A stretch of DNA of 35,068 nucleotides from Streptomyces sp. Ru71 (GTDB taxonomy: Bacteria > Actinomycetota > Actinomycetes > Streptomycetales > Streptomycetaceae), in contig NZ_PQSS01000075.1 of assembly GCF_002920535.1 (NCBI RefSeq), forward strand, positions 1 through 35,068, written 5' to 3'. The stretch's first letter is position 1. The number at the start of each line of letters is the position of its first letter. Made by a program: the position numbers and the translations under genes. Under the pieces are notes generated by a model. The model had not been told where the DNA came from. It worked only from the letters and a program-made list of their open reading frames with translations, and made no database searches. Below are positions 23,984-31,604 of the stretch, one piece after another.

Positions 23984-24792
23984 GAGGTCACCATCCCCAG
24001 GGCGGCGGAGAAACGGTGCTCCAGCGGCGTCAGGGGCGCGGTGTCACGGCACACCACGTAGTCGGGCCGGGGTTCGCCCTGCGGCCGGGGCGGGTTGGAG
24101 CAGGCGTTGTACGTGGCGATGAGCAGCCGACGGGCCCACGGGGACATGTTGGGCGCGGAGCCGTGCACGATCTCGGGCGAGAAGAACACCACCGAACCGG
24201 CGGGGCCCTTCGGGCTGGTCATGCCGTGCCGGTCCACGAGGGCGGCGAGCTGCTCCGGGGTCAGGGAGATGTCGTCGGGGTCCAGGTGCTGCGCCGACTT
24301 CGCGTCGGCCTTGCGCTCCCGGTGCACCAGTCCGTCGCGGTGGGAGCCGGGCAGGAAGATGACGGGCCCGTTGAACTCGGTCACATCGTCCAGGAAGACC
24401 CCGATGTTCACCTGGAGCGGGGCGGGCAGGCCGTCGGCGATCCGCCAGGCCAGGTAGTCCTGGTGCCAGGCCCACTTGTCGCCGCCGAACGCGGGCTTGG
24501 CGTTGATCTTGAACTGGTAGACGTAGACGTCCTCGGGGAGCAACTGCCGTACCGCCGGGAGGATCCGCGGATCGCGGACCAGGTCGGCGTACTCCGGCTG
24601 CCTGCGGTGCGAGGCGTAGACGGCGCGCACCTGGCTGCCGCCGTCCTCGGTGACGCGGTGCGGGCCGGGCACGTCGCAGTCCCGCCGGAAGGCCTCGGTC
24701 AGCTGCCGTACCTCGTCGCCGTCGAGAAGGGATTCCATGAGCAGGAATCCGTTGGCGTGGTACTCGTCCACCTGCTGCTGGGTCAGACGCAT
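23980..24792 (-). CDS. Phytanoyl-CoA dioxygenase / EctD-like Fe(II)/2-oxoglutarate oxygenase
   Basis: 270 residues, MRLTQQQVDEYHANGFLLMESLLDGDEV, the standard opening of the PhyH family. The iron triad is His110-x-Asp112 (AWHQDYLAW) and His210 (EIVHGSAPN); Arg221/222 (SPWARRLL) is placed to bind 2-oxoglutarate. LDDVTEFNGPVIFLPGSHRDG matches the family's central strand, and the overall pattern is closest to ectoine hydroxylase-like members. The HxD acid is present, so it is a hydroxylase or desaturase type rather than a PhyH halogenase, which has Gly or Ala there. In the operon it follows an SDR gene and overlaps the ADH gene, so a hydroxylated intermediate may be handed to the dehydrogenase. 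Confidence 0.9.
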   Translation of the reverse strand: MRLTQQQVDEYHANGFLLMESLLDGDEVRQLTEAFRRDCDVPGPHRVTEDGGSQVRAVYASHRRQPEYADLVRDPRILPAVRQLLPEDVYVYQFKINAKPAFGGDKWAWHQDYLAWRIADGLPAPLQVNIGVFLDDVTEFNGPVIFLPGSHRDGLVHRERKADAKSAQHLDPDDISLTPEQLAALVDRHGMTSPKGPAGSVVFFSPEIVHGSAPNMSPWARRLLIATYNACSNPPRPQGEPRPDYVVCRDTAPLTPLEHRFSAALGMVTS

Positions 24793-24837
24793 GACGTGTT
24801 CCTTGTTCCTTCGTCCTAGGGGTTCGTGGGAGCTTGT

Positions 24838-25593
24838 TCAGCCCATGAAATGGCCGCCGTCGACCACGAGTTGCTGACCGGTGACGTACCGGCTGCGGTC
24901 GCTGACGAGGTATTCCAGGGCGTCGGCGATGTCCTCCGGGGTGCCGGTGCGGCCCTGGGGAATGGCGGCCAGCACCTCCTGGAGCCGTCGCGGGTCATCG
25001 AGGCCGTAGCGTTCGACGACCTCGCGGGTGTCGGTGAAACCGGGCAACAGGGCGTTGACCCGGACGTGGGGGGCGAGTTCGAGCGCCAGGCACTTGGTGA
25101 GCTGCAGCAGACCGGCTTTGGACGCGCAGTAGTTGGCGCCCGAGGTGCGCGGTCTGACGGCCGTGGTGGCCGCGATGTTGACGATGGTGCCGCGCCCGGC
25201 CTTCACCATGGCCGGGGCCAGCGCGCGGGTGAGGTGGAAGGGGCCGGAGAGGTTGGTCGCCAGCACCTCGTCCCAGTCCTGTTCGGTCATGGACAGGAAG
25301 GGCCGGTCCCGGTTGACGCCGGCGTTGTTGACCAGCACGGCGGGCGGCCCGTACCGGTGGAGGATGCGGGCCGCGGCCGTGCGGACCTCGGCGGGGCGGG
25401 ACAGATCGGCGCGCAGGGCGACGAGTTCGCCGCGACCGGCGTGCTCTGCCTCGGCTGCCGCCTTGCCGTCGCCCCGGTACAGGGCGATCACCCGGTGGCC
25501 CAGGTCGATGAGTCGCCGGCTGAAGGCGGCGCCGATGCCACGGGTGCCGCCGGTCACCACGGCGAGCGGCCTGGCCTGTGCCGCGGCTGTCAC
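24838..25593 (-). CDS. Short-chain dehydrogenase/reductase (SDR)
   Basis: 251 residues from a GTG that overlaps the panD stop. The classical SDR motifs are all present: cofactor loop VVTGGTRGIGAAF (~13-25), NNAGVNRD, and the catalytic triad with Ser replaced or shifted to Ala/Thr in VNIAATTAVRPRTSGANYCASKAG (Tyr-x-x-x-Lys intact). The C-terminal RYVTGQQLVVDGG is typical. In FabG-type relatives the position before Tyr is Ser; here IAATTAV leaves Thr as the probable equivalent, which is unusual but tolerated in some SDRs. An Arg after the first glycine strand suggests NADPH. It likely reduces a keto group or oxidises a hydroxyl in the operon's pathway; fatty-acid FabG duty is less likely given context. 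Confidence 0.9.
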   Translation of the reverse strand: MTAAAQARPLAVVTGGTRGIGAAFSRRLIDLGHRVIALYRGDGKAAAEAEHAGRGELVALRADLSRPAEVRTAAARILHRYGPPAVLVNNAGVNRDRPFLSMTEQDWDEVLATNLSGPFHLTRALAPAMVKAGRGTIVNIAATTAVRPRTSGANYCASKAGLLQLTKCLALELAPHVRVNALLPGFTDTREVVERYGLDDPRRLQEVLAAIPQGRTGTPEDIADALEYLVSDRSRYVTGQQLVVDGGHFMG

Positions 25594-26018
25594 ACCCTGG
25601 TCCCGTCGGCCGGTACGTCCCCGCGCAGCAGCCCGAATCCGGCGGGTACGTCGGCGGGGTCGCCGCCGCGCCGGACGATGCGGTTGTCACCGTCGACGAA
25701 GACGACGCTCGGCTGGAACGAGCGCGCCTGGGTGTCGGCCATCTCCGCGTAGGAGATGACGATCACCAGGTCGCCGGGGCTGATCAGCCGGGCGGCGGCG
25801 CCGTTGATGCCGATGACACCCGAACCGGCGGGGCCCTCGATGACGTACGTGGACAGCCGGTTGCCGTTGTCGATGTCGACGATGTCGACCTTCTCGCCGG
25901 GCAGCAGGTCGGCGGCCGCCATCAGTTCCGCGTCGATGGTCAGGGACCCCACGTAGTGCAGGTCCGCCTGGGTCACGGTGGCCCGGTGGATCTTGGATTT
26001 CATCATGGTGCGCTGCAT
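25590..26018 (-). CDS. panD: Aspartate 1-decarboxylase PanD (pathway-embedded copy)
   Basis: 142 residues, MQRTMMKSKIHRATVTQADLHYVGS: the self-cleavage site Gly24-Ser25 that generates the pyruvoyl cofactor is at the canonical position, as are the Lys9 and Tyr22 regions and the later GDLVIVISYAEM. It converts L-aspartate to beta-alanine in the cytoplasm. Streptomycetes normally keep panD with panC and other coenzyme A or housekeeping genes; here it sits in the middle of an adenylation/carrier-protein operon with GTGA coupling to the SDR gene downstream. The natural inference is that it supplies beta-alanine as a building block, although boosting pantetheine supply is an alternative. Confidence 0.95.
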   Translation of the reverse strand: MQRTMMKSKIHRATVTQADLHYVGSLTIDAELMAAADLLPGEKVDIVDIDNGNRLSTYVIEGPAGSGVIGINGAAARLISPGDLVIVISYAEMADTQARSFQPSVVFVDGDNRIVRRGGDPADVPAGFGLLRGDVPADGTRV

Positions 26019-26057
26019 CAGCGTGTCGCTCTCTGGTAGGCGTTGACAGGGGTGCGG

Positions 26058-26576
26058 TCAGGTATCGGACGGCCAGGCGGCGAACCGGCGCCGGCCGTAC
26101 AGCAGGGGGGCGCGGGTCGTGGTCCGTACCTCGCTGCGCAGGACGTCACCGACGACGATGGTGTGGTCGCCGCACGGGTGCAGGGCGGCGACCCGGCACT
26201 CCGCGACCGCGTGCGCGTCCTCGGAGAGGACCGGCAGCCCGGTGGTCGGGCCCGACTGCCAGGACACCTCGCCGAACCGGTCCGCGGTGCGGCTGGTGAA
26301 CACCTCGGCCGCGCCGCGGCCGGCCACGTGCAGCAGGTTGACGACGAACGAGCCGCGCTCGGTGAGCACCGGGAGCGTGCGGCCGCTGTGCGCCGCGCAC
26401 ACCAGCAGCCGGGGCGGGTCCAGCGACACCGAGCACAGCGCGGTGCAGGTGAACCCGTACGGCGTTCCCCGCTCGTCGGCGGTGGTGATCACGGCGACCC
26501 CGCCGGGGTGGGAGGCCATCAGCGCGCGGAAGGCCGCCGCGGCCACGGCGGTCTCGTCCGCCACCGGTGTCACCAT
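26058..26576 (-). CDS. Flavin reductase (HpaC/DIM6 family)
   Basis: 172 residues; ATG (26574-26576) or the adjacent GTG (26571-26573), both overlapping the stop of the upstream ACAD-like gene. The FMN-binding split-barrel fold is evident: FRALMASHPGGVAVITTADERGTPYGFTCTALCSVSLDPPRLLVC, then LPVLTERGSFVVNLL and HTIVVGDVLRSEV near the C-terminus. These enzymes reduce free FMN or FAD with NAD(P)H and feed it to a separate oxygenase. The coupled ACAD-fold protein upstream is the obvious partner, making a two-component flavin monooxygenase. Confidence 0.9.
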   Translation of the reverse strand: MVTPVADETAVAAAAFRALMASHPGGVAVITTADERGTPYGFTCTALCSVSLDPPRLLVCAAHSGRTLPVLTERGSFVVNLLHVAGRGAAEVFTSRTADRFGEVSWQSGPTTGLPVLSEDAHAVAECRVAALHPCGDHTIVVGDVLRSEVRTTTRAPLLYGRRRFAAWPSDT

Positions 26577-27754
26577 GCGAAGGCCCGGGCGTCGTGCAGG
26601 TTGACCCCGACGGCCGCCTTGCCGAGGTACTCCAGGCAGTCGTGCGGTTTGGCCGGCATCACGGAGGCGAAGGAGGCCTCCCTGATCAGCCGTTCCAGCG
26701 GCTGGGACCGGCTGACCGCGGCCGAGCCGCACACCCGTGTCGCGTCCTGCGCCAGTTGCGGCCCGATCTCGCCGACCAGGTACTTGGCCGCGTGGACCAG
26801 GGCGTTGGCCTCCAGGCTGCCGCGCGCGCGGTCCACGGCGTCACCGGCCTCGTGCACCAGGGCGCGGGCGGCCCGCAAGCGCGCCGACATCCGGCCCAGT
26901 TCCTGCTGGACCACGGGCGACTCGGCGCGCGAGGGCACCGCGGTCACACAGCGGACGGTGTAGGCGAAGACGGCCTCGGCGATGCCGAGGTAGGCGGCGG
27001 TGTACCCGGCCACCATCCAGTGGGGCTCGCGCACCACCTTGAACAGGGACATGCCCTCCACGCCCAGGTACAGCCGGGAGCGCGGCAGGACGACGTCGGT
27101 GAGGGTCATCGGCGCCGTGCTCGTCCCGTACATCGCGGACAGGCTGTGCACCTGCCCGAAGGTGACGCCGGGGTCGTCGGCGGCGACGACGAAGTGCGAG
27201 ACCTCCGCCGTGTCCTCGCTTCCCTCGGCCGCGGCGGCCACCACGTAGTAGTCGGCGACGCCGGCGAGCGAGACGAACGACTTCGCCCCGTTGAGGACGT
27301 AGTGCTCGCCGTCGTCGGTGAGCCGGTACCGGGTGGTCATGCCGCGCAACCGGGCGCCCCGGCCGGTCTCGGAGGTGGCGGACGCGAAGAGTTTCCGGCC
27401 GTGCACCACCTCGTTCTGCATCCAGGTGCGGAACTTCTCGGCGGCGGGCGGCAGCGGTGTGCCGGCCGAGTCGGCGAGCGCGCCCAGCACCACGTGGTGC
27501 ATGTTGAACCCCACCGCGGCGGCACCGTTGTAGGAGCCGAGCGTGGCCAGGAGCTTCCAGTACTCGCCGAAGCTCAGGCCCAGTCCGCCGGCGTCCCGTG
27601 GGACCAGCGCGCCGAGCAGGCCCGACTCGCGCAGGACGGCGTAGGGACGGCCCAGGTCGGCACGCCCGGCGTCGACGTCGGCGGCCAGCGGGGCGAGCGC
27701 CTCGCCGGTTTCCGTGGCCCGCTTGAGGACGTCGTCCGGATGGATCGGTGTCAT
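26570..27754 (-). CDS. ACAD-fold flavoprotein, probable two-component monooxygenase
   Basis: 394 residues with the acyl-CoA dehydrogenase fold: RPYAVLRESGLLGALVPRDAGGLGLSF, YVLNGAKSFVSLAGVADYYVV (~152-172), DVVLPRSRLYLGVEGMSLF and a C-terminal helical domain ending LIREASFASVMPAKPHDCLEYLGK. Neither usual catalytic base is present: helix G reads EPHWMVAGYTAAYLG (~243-257) instead of containing an ER pair, and the C-terminal Y-E-G-T segment is replaced by CLEYLGKAAVGVN. Loss of the base together with an overlapping flavin reductase gene is what is seen in ACAD-fold group D monooxygenases (HpaB/HsaA type, and the amino-sugar N-oxygenases). I infer C- or N-hydroxylation using reduced flavin. An ordinary dehydrogenase with an unrecognised base is the alternative. 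Confidence 0.8.
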   Translation of the reverse strand: MTPIHPDDVLKRATETGEALAPLAADVDAGRADLGRPYAVLRESGLLGALVPRDAGGLGLSFGEYWKLLATLGSYNGAAAVGFNMHHVVLGALADSAGTPLPPAAEKFRTWMQNEVVHGRKLFASATSETGRGARLRGMTTRYRLTDDGEHYVLNGAKSFVSLAGVADYYVVAAAAEGSEDTAEVSHFVVAADDPGVTFGQVHSLSAMYGTSTAPMTLTDVVLPRSRLYLGVEGMSLFKVVREPHWMVAGYTAAYLGIAEAVFAYTVRCVTAVPSRAESPVVQQELGRMSARLRAARALVHEAGDAVDRARGSLEANALVHAAKYLVGEIGPQLAQDATRVCGSAAVSRSQPLERLIREASFASVMPAKPHDCLEYLGKAAVGVNLHDARAFAW

Positions 27755-27767
27755 CGTTCTCCTCGGA

Positions 27768-28934
27768 TCAGTTCTCGACGGGGAGGCCGAGCTGGCGGGC
27801 GACGCCCACTCGCAGCAGGTCGTTGGGTCCCGCGTAGGTGAGGGCCGCCAGTGGGCTGAGGGGGTCGGCCGCGAGGTCGGTGTCCGGCAGGAAGGCGCGC
27901 ACGCCCGCCAGGGCGGTGGCGTGCTCGGTCATCCGCAGATAGTCCTCGGAGACCGAGATCTTGGTCAGGGCCGCCTCGGCGGCGAGCTGTCGGGCGCCGG
28001 TGCCCGCGTCGAGGGCGGCGGCCAGGGTGTAGAGCTGGACGCGTGAGCGGTGCAGCGCCATGGCCATGTCGCTGATGCGGCCGGCCACCTGGTGGCTGGC
28101 GCCCATCCGGCGGCCGAAGTGCTCCCGCTCGCGGGCCCAGCGCGCCGTCCGGTCCAGCAGCAGCCGCATCGGCCCCAGCGCGTAGCCGAGGATCAGGGCG
28201 CGCTCCCAGGCGGTGGTGGCCGACATGATGCCGAGCCCGGAGCCCTCCTGTCCGATGACGGCGGTGGCGGGGAGGCGGGCGCCGTCGAAGAGAAGTTCGC
28301 CCATGGGGGCCGAGCGCAGGGCCGTCTTGTCGAAGGTCTCGCCCCGCGAGACACCCGGGGTGTCCAGCGGGACCAGGAAGGCGGTCAGGGCGAACGGCGT
28401 GCGTCCCGTCGCCGTACGGGCGAAGACGATCGCGAGGTCGGCGACCGGGGCGGCCGTGACGAAGGTCTTCGCGCCGGTGAGGACGTAGCCGTCCCGGTCG
28501 CGTTCGGCGCGCGTGGCCATGGACAGCGGGTCGCTGCCTCCCACCCGCTCGGTCAGCGCGTGGCACAGCAGCGTCCGGCCGTCCTCGACGGACTGTGTGA
28601 GGTCCTGGCCGGGGCGCGAGAGGGTGGTGTGCAACGGGTGCTGCATGCCGAAGAGCTGCGACGTCAGCGCGTAGCACAGCCCGGGGTCGATCCCGGCGAG
28701 GCCGATTCCCTCGATCGCCGCGAGGCCGCGGGTGACCGGTCCGGGCCCGTCCGGGGCGCCGCCGGTGAGGCGCAGCACCCCGAGCGCGGCCAGCGAGCGC
28801 CACTGCGCGCGGAAGTCGTCGCCCGCCGTCTTGGCCGCGACGTCCGCGGCGCGTTCACGGAAGTCGTCGACGACGTGCTCGGCCGGCGGCGGGGCACAGC
28901 GCAGTATCCGGGTCAGGGTGTCGGTGTCGCTCAT
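27768..28934 (-). CDS. Acyl-CoA dehydrogenase-like enzyme, probably acting on a carrier-bound substrate
   Basis: 388 residues from ATG 28934, overlapping the carrier-protein stop (ATGA). ACAD fold: LTERVGGSDPLSM in place of the usual T-E-P-x-x-G-S-D, YVLTGAKTFVTAAPVADLAIVFART (~150-174), and helix G with TTAWERALILGYALG, where Glu244 sits at the base position used by isovaleryl-CoA dehydrogenase and the prolyl-carrier dehydrogenases. The C-terminal Glu of medium-chain enzymes is replaced (LTYAGPNDLLR has Ala). Coupling to an adenylation enzyme and carrier protein mirrors the PltF/PltL/PltE and RedM/RedO/RedW triads that oxidise carrier-bound proline. I infer alpha,beta-dehydrogenation of the aminoacyl thioester; the substrate need not be proline. 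Confidence 0.85.
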   Translation of the reverse strand: MSDTDTLTRILRCAPPPAEHVVDDFRERAADVAAKTAGDDFRAQWRSLAALGVLRLTGGAPDGPGPVTRGLAAIEGIGLAGIDPGLCYALTSQLFGMQHPLHTTLSRPGQDLTQSVEDGRTLLCHALTERVGGSDPLSMATRAERDRDGYVLTGAKTFVTAAPVADLAIVFARTATGRTPFALTAFLVPLDTPGVSRGETFDKTALRSAPMGELLFDGARLPATAVIGQEGSGLGIMSATTAWERALILGYALGPMRLLLDRTARWAREREHFGRRMGASHQVAGRISDMAMALHRSRVQLYTLAAALDAGTGARQLAAEAALTKISVSEDYLRMTEHATALAGVRAFLPDTDLAADPLSPLAALTYAGPNDLLRVGVARQLGLPVEN

Positions 28935-29203
28935 GCCTGCGCCCCGCGTGGTGCGGCCTGGACCACGGCCCACAGGGCGAGCGGCGTACGGAAGTTGGCG
29001 GCGACGATCTCGGTCTCGGGCAGTTCGACGCCGGCCTGCTTGTCGAGCGCCGCGACGATCTCCATGATCGCCAGCGAGTCGAGCAGCCCGCTCTCCAGCA
29101 GGGGTGTGTCGGGGGCCAGGGTCTGCGGCTCCTCGCCGCGCGCCCAGGTGATCCGGCTCTGGATGAGGGCGCAGAGGTCTTCGACGCTGTTGATCTCGTT
29201 CAT
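28931..29203 (-). CDS. Stand-alone acyl/peptidyl carrier protein
   Basis: 90 residues. The phosphopantetheine site is Ser43 in LLESGLLDSLAIMEIV (DSL motif), followed by KQAGVELPETEIVAANFRTP, the standard helix II-III pattern. It carries an acyl or aminoacyl group as a thioester. The start overlaps the adenylation-gene stop and the stop overlaps the ACAD start, both as ATGA, so the three are made together. GGAG precedes the ATG. An unlinked phosphopantetheinyl transferase must activate it; none is in the window. Confidence 0.93.
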   Translation of the reverse strand: MNEINSVEDLCALIQSRITWARGEEPQTLAPDTPLLESGLLDSLAIMEIVAALDKQAGVELPETEIVAANFRTPLALWAVVQAAPRGAQA

Positions 29204-30825
29204 GAGGGGTTCTCCTGAAGGGCGTTGAGAGGGGTGTGCGCGGCCTGGGCCACGCGTGGGTCCGCAGCGGCGGGGACGTCGTCGGCGAGGGCGCGGCGGT
29301 CGACCTTGCCGCTGACGGTGACGGGCAGGGACGCGACGGGGACGATCCGGTCGGGCAGCATGCGGTGCGGCAGGGCGGTGCGCAGCCCGGCGAGCAGCTC
29401 CCGTTCGGTGGCGGCGGTCTGGGCGTAGACCCAGATCTGCCCGGCGTGCGGGCCGTCCTTGGCCACGGCCGCGGCGGTCGCGACCTGCGGAAGGTCGAGG
29501 GCGGCGCTCTCGATGTCGAGCAGGTCGATGCGGTGGCCGCGGCGCTTGACCTGGAAGTCCCGGCGGCCGCGCAGGAAGACCCGGCCGTCGGCGGTGATGC
29601 GGCCCAGGTCTCCGCTGGCGTAGGCGCGGCGTACGACACCGTCGCGGAACGGCACCCGCACGGTCGGGTCGGTGAGCCGGCCGTCGCGGAGATAGCCCTG
29701 GAAGACGGTCGGCCCGGCGATGTGGATCTCGCCCTCGCCGTCGGTGGGGCGGCCGTCGGCGTCCAGCACCTCGATGTGCACGCCGCCGATGCCCCGGCCG
29801 ATGGTCAGTTCCTGGTCGGCCGTCCAGTCGCGGGGCATCCGGTGGTAGGTGCAGGCGTTGGTCTCGGTGGGGCCGTACAGGTTGTAGAAGGGGCGGTCGC
29901 CCAGCAGTTGCAGATACCGCTCCAGCAGATGCGGGGCGAAGGCTTCCCCGCCGAAGGCCGCGATCCGCAGGGAGGGGGGCAGCGCGTCGGCGATACCGCC
30001 CTGCTGCAGCAGGTTGTGGTAGAGGGACGGCACCGCCATGAACGCGGTGATCCGCTGCTCGTTCAGCCAGCCGACGACGTCCCGGGGGAAGGCGCGCAGC
30101 ATGTCGGGCAGCAGCACGGCGCACGCTCCGGCCGCCGCGGCGCTGTACAGGTCGAAGGTGGTCAGGTCGAAGGTGAGCGCGGCCTGTGACCCGATGCGGT
30201 CCTCGGGTGTGAGCCCGAACTCCTCGGCCGCCCACAGGGCGTAGTGCGCGACGTTCTCGTGGGACAGCAGGACGCCCTTCGGCCAGCCCGTGCTGCCGGA
30301 GGTGAAGAGGATGTACCCGCCGCGGTCGACGGGCGCGGGCAGTGTCGGCGGCTGCTCGGCGGGCGCGAGGACCTGCAGCGCGGCGAGCCCGTGGCCGAAC
30401 TCCCGCTCGGCGGCGGTGTGCCGGTCGCCCTCGGGTACGGCGTCGCGGGCCCCGGCCGTGGCTTCGCGGGCGGCCGTGCGGAACCGTTCCGTGGTGAGCA
30501 GCAGGGAGATGCCCGCGTTGCGCAGCATCCGGGCCGTGCGCAGGGGCGGATCGGCGACGTCCATCGGGGCGACCACGGCACCGGCGCGCAGCGCCGCGTA
30601 CAGCGCGATGACCGTCGCCGGGGTCTTGGGCGCGTAGACGCCGACGCGCTGTCCCGGGTGGAGGCCGGCGGCCGTCAGTTCGGCGGCGAGCGCGGCCACG
30701 GCCCGCTCCAGTTCTGCGTACGTCCACATCTCGCCCTGCCCGGCGAGGGCGGGGCGTTCGGGGTGGCGCCGGGCGGCGCCGGCGAGCAGGCCGTCCAGCC
30801 GTGGTGTGGTCGTCCGCGCCGTCAT
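29200..30825 (-). CDS. Stand-alone adenylation enzyme (amino-acid/carrier-protein ligase)
   Basis: 541 residues. Core motifs of the ANL superfamily: A3 ILFTSGSTGWPKGV (~172-185), A4 region FDLTTFDLY (~219-227), A5 NLYGPTETN (~315-323), A7 YASGDL (~402-407), A8 RGRRDFQVKRRGHRIDLLDIE and A10 Lys507 (SGKVDRR). It makes an aminoacyl- or acyl-AMP and transfers it to the carrier protein encoded next. By hand alignment to GrsA, the specificity positions read D-L-F-M-A-F-L-A-C then Lys; the D-L start and C-K end resemble the stand-alone PltF/RedM-like group, but the middle residues differ from the proline code. The leading Asp favours an amino-acid substrate. With panD in the operon, beta-alanine is a candidate. 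The code is an eye alignment. Confidence 0.9.
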   Translation of the reverse strand: MTARTTTPRLDGLLAGAARRHPERPALAGQGEMWTYAELERAVAALAAELTAAGLHPGQRVGVYAPKTPATVIALYAALRAGAVVAPMDVADPPLRTARMLRNAGISLLLTTERFRTAAREATAGARDAVPEGDRHTAAEREFGHGLAALQVLAPAEQPPTLPAPVDRGGYILFTSGSTGWPKGVLLSHENVAHYALWAAEEFGLTPEDRIGSQAALTFDLTTFDLYSAAAAGACAVLLPDMLRAFPRDVVGWLNEQRITAFMAVPSLYHNLLQQGGIADALPPSLRIAAFGGEAFAPHLLERYLQLLGDRPFYNLYGPTETNACTYHRMPRDWTADQELTIGRGIGGVHIEVLDADGRPTDGEGEIHIAGPTVFQGYLRDGRLTDPTVRVPFRDGVVRRAYASGDLGRITADGRVFLRGRRDFQVKRRGHRIDLLDIESAALDLPQVATAAAVAKDGPHAGQIWVYAQTAATERELLAGLRTALPHRMLPDRIVPVASLPVTVSGKVDRRALADDVPAAADPRVAQAAHTPLNALQENPS

Positions 30826-31604
30826 CGGGTGCCTCCGGTGGCGGGCAGACCGGTCGCGTGCTCGGCGAGGAAGCCGGTGACGGCGTCGATGACGAGGTCG
30901 GGGCAGACCAGGTGCGGGTAGTGGTCGACCCCTTCGGGCACCAGGCGGCGCACCGGGCCCCGGACCACCCGCTGGAGGGCGTCGAGCTGGGCGAGCGTGC
31001 CGTACTCGTCACGGTCGCCCTGGATCATGAGGACCGGCGCCGTGACGTCCAGGTCGTCCTCGATGGACCAGGACCGGAACTCCTCGGAGAGCCACAGCTC
31101 GCTCCAGCTCGTGAACACGCCGTGCGGGTCGTCGTGGACCAGGGCGAGCCTGCGGCGCAGGGGCCCGGCCTCGTAGGCGGCGCGGGCGGCCTCGATGCCG
31201 GTGCGGTTGGCCTCCTCGAAGTACAGGTGCGGTCCCATGACGACCACGGCCTCGGCCGGCCGTACCGACGCGTACAGCAGGGCCGTGGAGCCGCCGTCGC
31301 TGTGCCCGATCAGCACCGGGTTGTCGATGCCGAGCAGGTCGAGCAGTTCGGGCAGGAACTGCTGCCCGTGCTCGTGCATGTAGCGCGCGGTGCGGGGTGA
31401 GGTGGCGGGACCCGAGCCGCCGTTGCCGGGACGTGAGTAGACCAGGGCGCGGCGCCCGGTCGCGGCGGCGACCGCCGCGGGGAAGCGGCCCCAGGCGGCG
31501 ACACAGCCGAGGCCGCCGTGCAGGAAGACCAGCGGCGAACGGGACGGGTCGCCGTCGATAAGAACGTGTTCGATCGGTCCGTGTCGGGTTTCCACTACCG
31601 GCAC
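30822..31604 (-). CDS. Alpha/beta-fold hydrolase
   Basis: 260 residues from GTG 31604 (VPVVETRHGPIEHVLIDG), with AAGGA seven bases upstream. Oxyanion motif FLHGGLGCVAAWG, nucleophile elbow VLIGHSDGGS (catalytic Ser), an Asp after VLMIQGDRDEYG, and the catalytic His in GVDHYPHLV complete the triad. No signal peptide. It is the first gene of the operon and its stop overlaps the adenylation-enzyme start (ATGA). In such clusters it might release the product from the carrier protein as a thioesterase, or hydrolyse an ester; sequence alone does not separate these. Confidence 0.88.
   Translation of the reverse strand: MPVVETRHGPIEHVLIDGDPSRSPLVFLHGGLGCVAAWGRFPAAVAAATGRRALVYSRPGNGGSGPATSPRTARYMHEHGQQFLPELLDLLGIDNPVLIGHSDGGSTALLYASVRPAEAVVVMGPHLYFEEANRTGIEAARAAYEAGPLRRRLALVHDDPHGVFTSWSELWLSEEFRSWSIEDDLDVTAPVLMIQGDRDEYGTLAQLDALQRVVRGPVRRLVPEGVDHYPHLVCPDLVIDAVTGFLAEHATGLPATGGTR

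Noticed and set aside
23980..24792. PhyH-type halogenase
   Set aside because: The second iron ligand Asp112 is present; halogenases of this fold have Gly or Ala there to make room for halide.
25590..26018. panD as part of a pantothenate biosynthesis operon
   Set aside because: No panB, panC or coaA-like gene is near; the flanking genes are a flavin reductase and an SDR in a carrier-protein operon.
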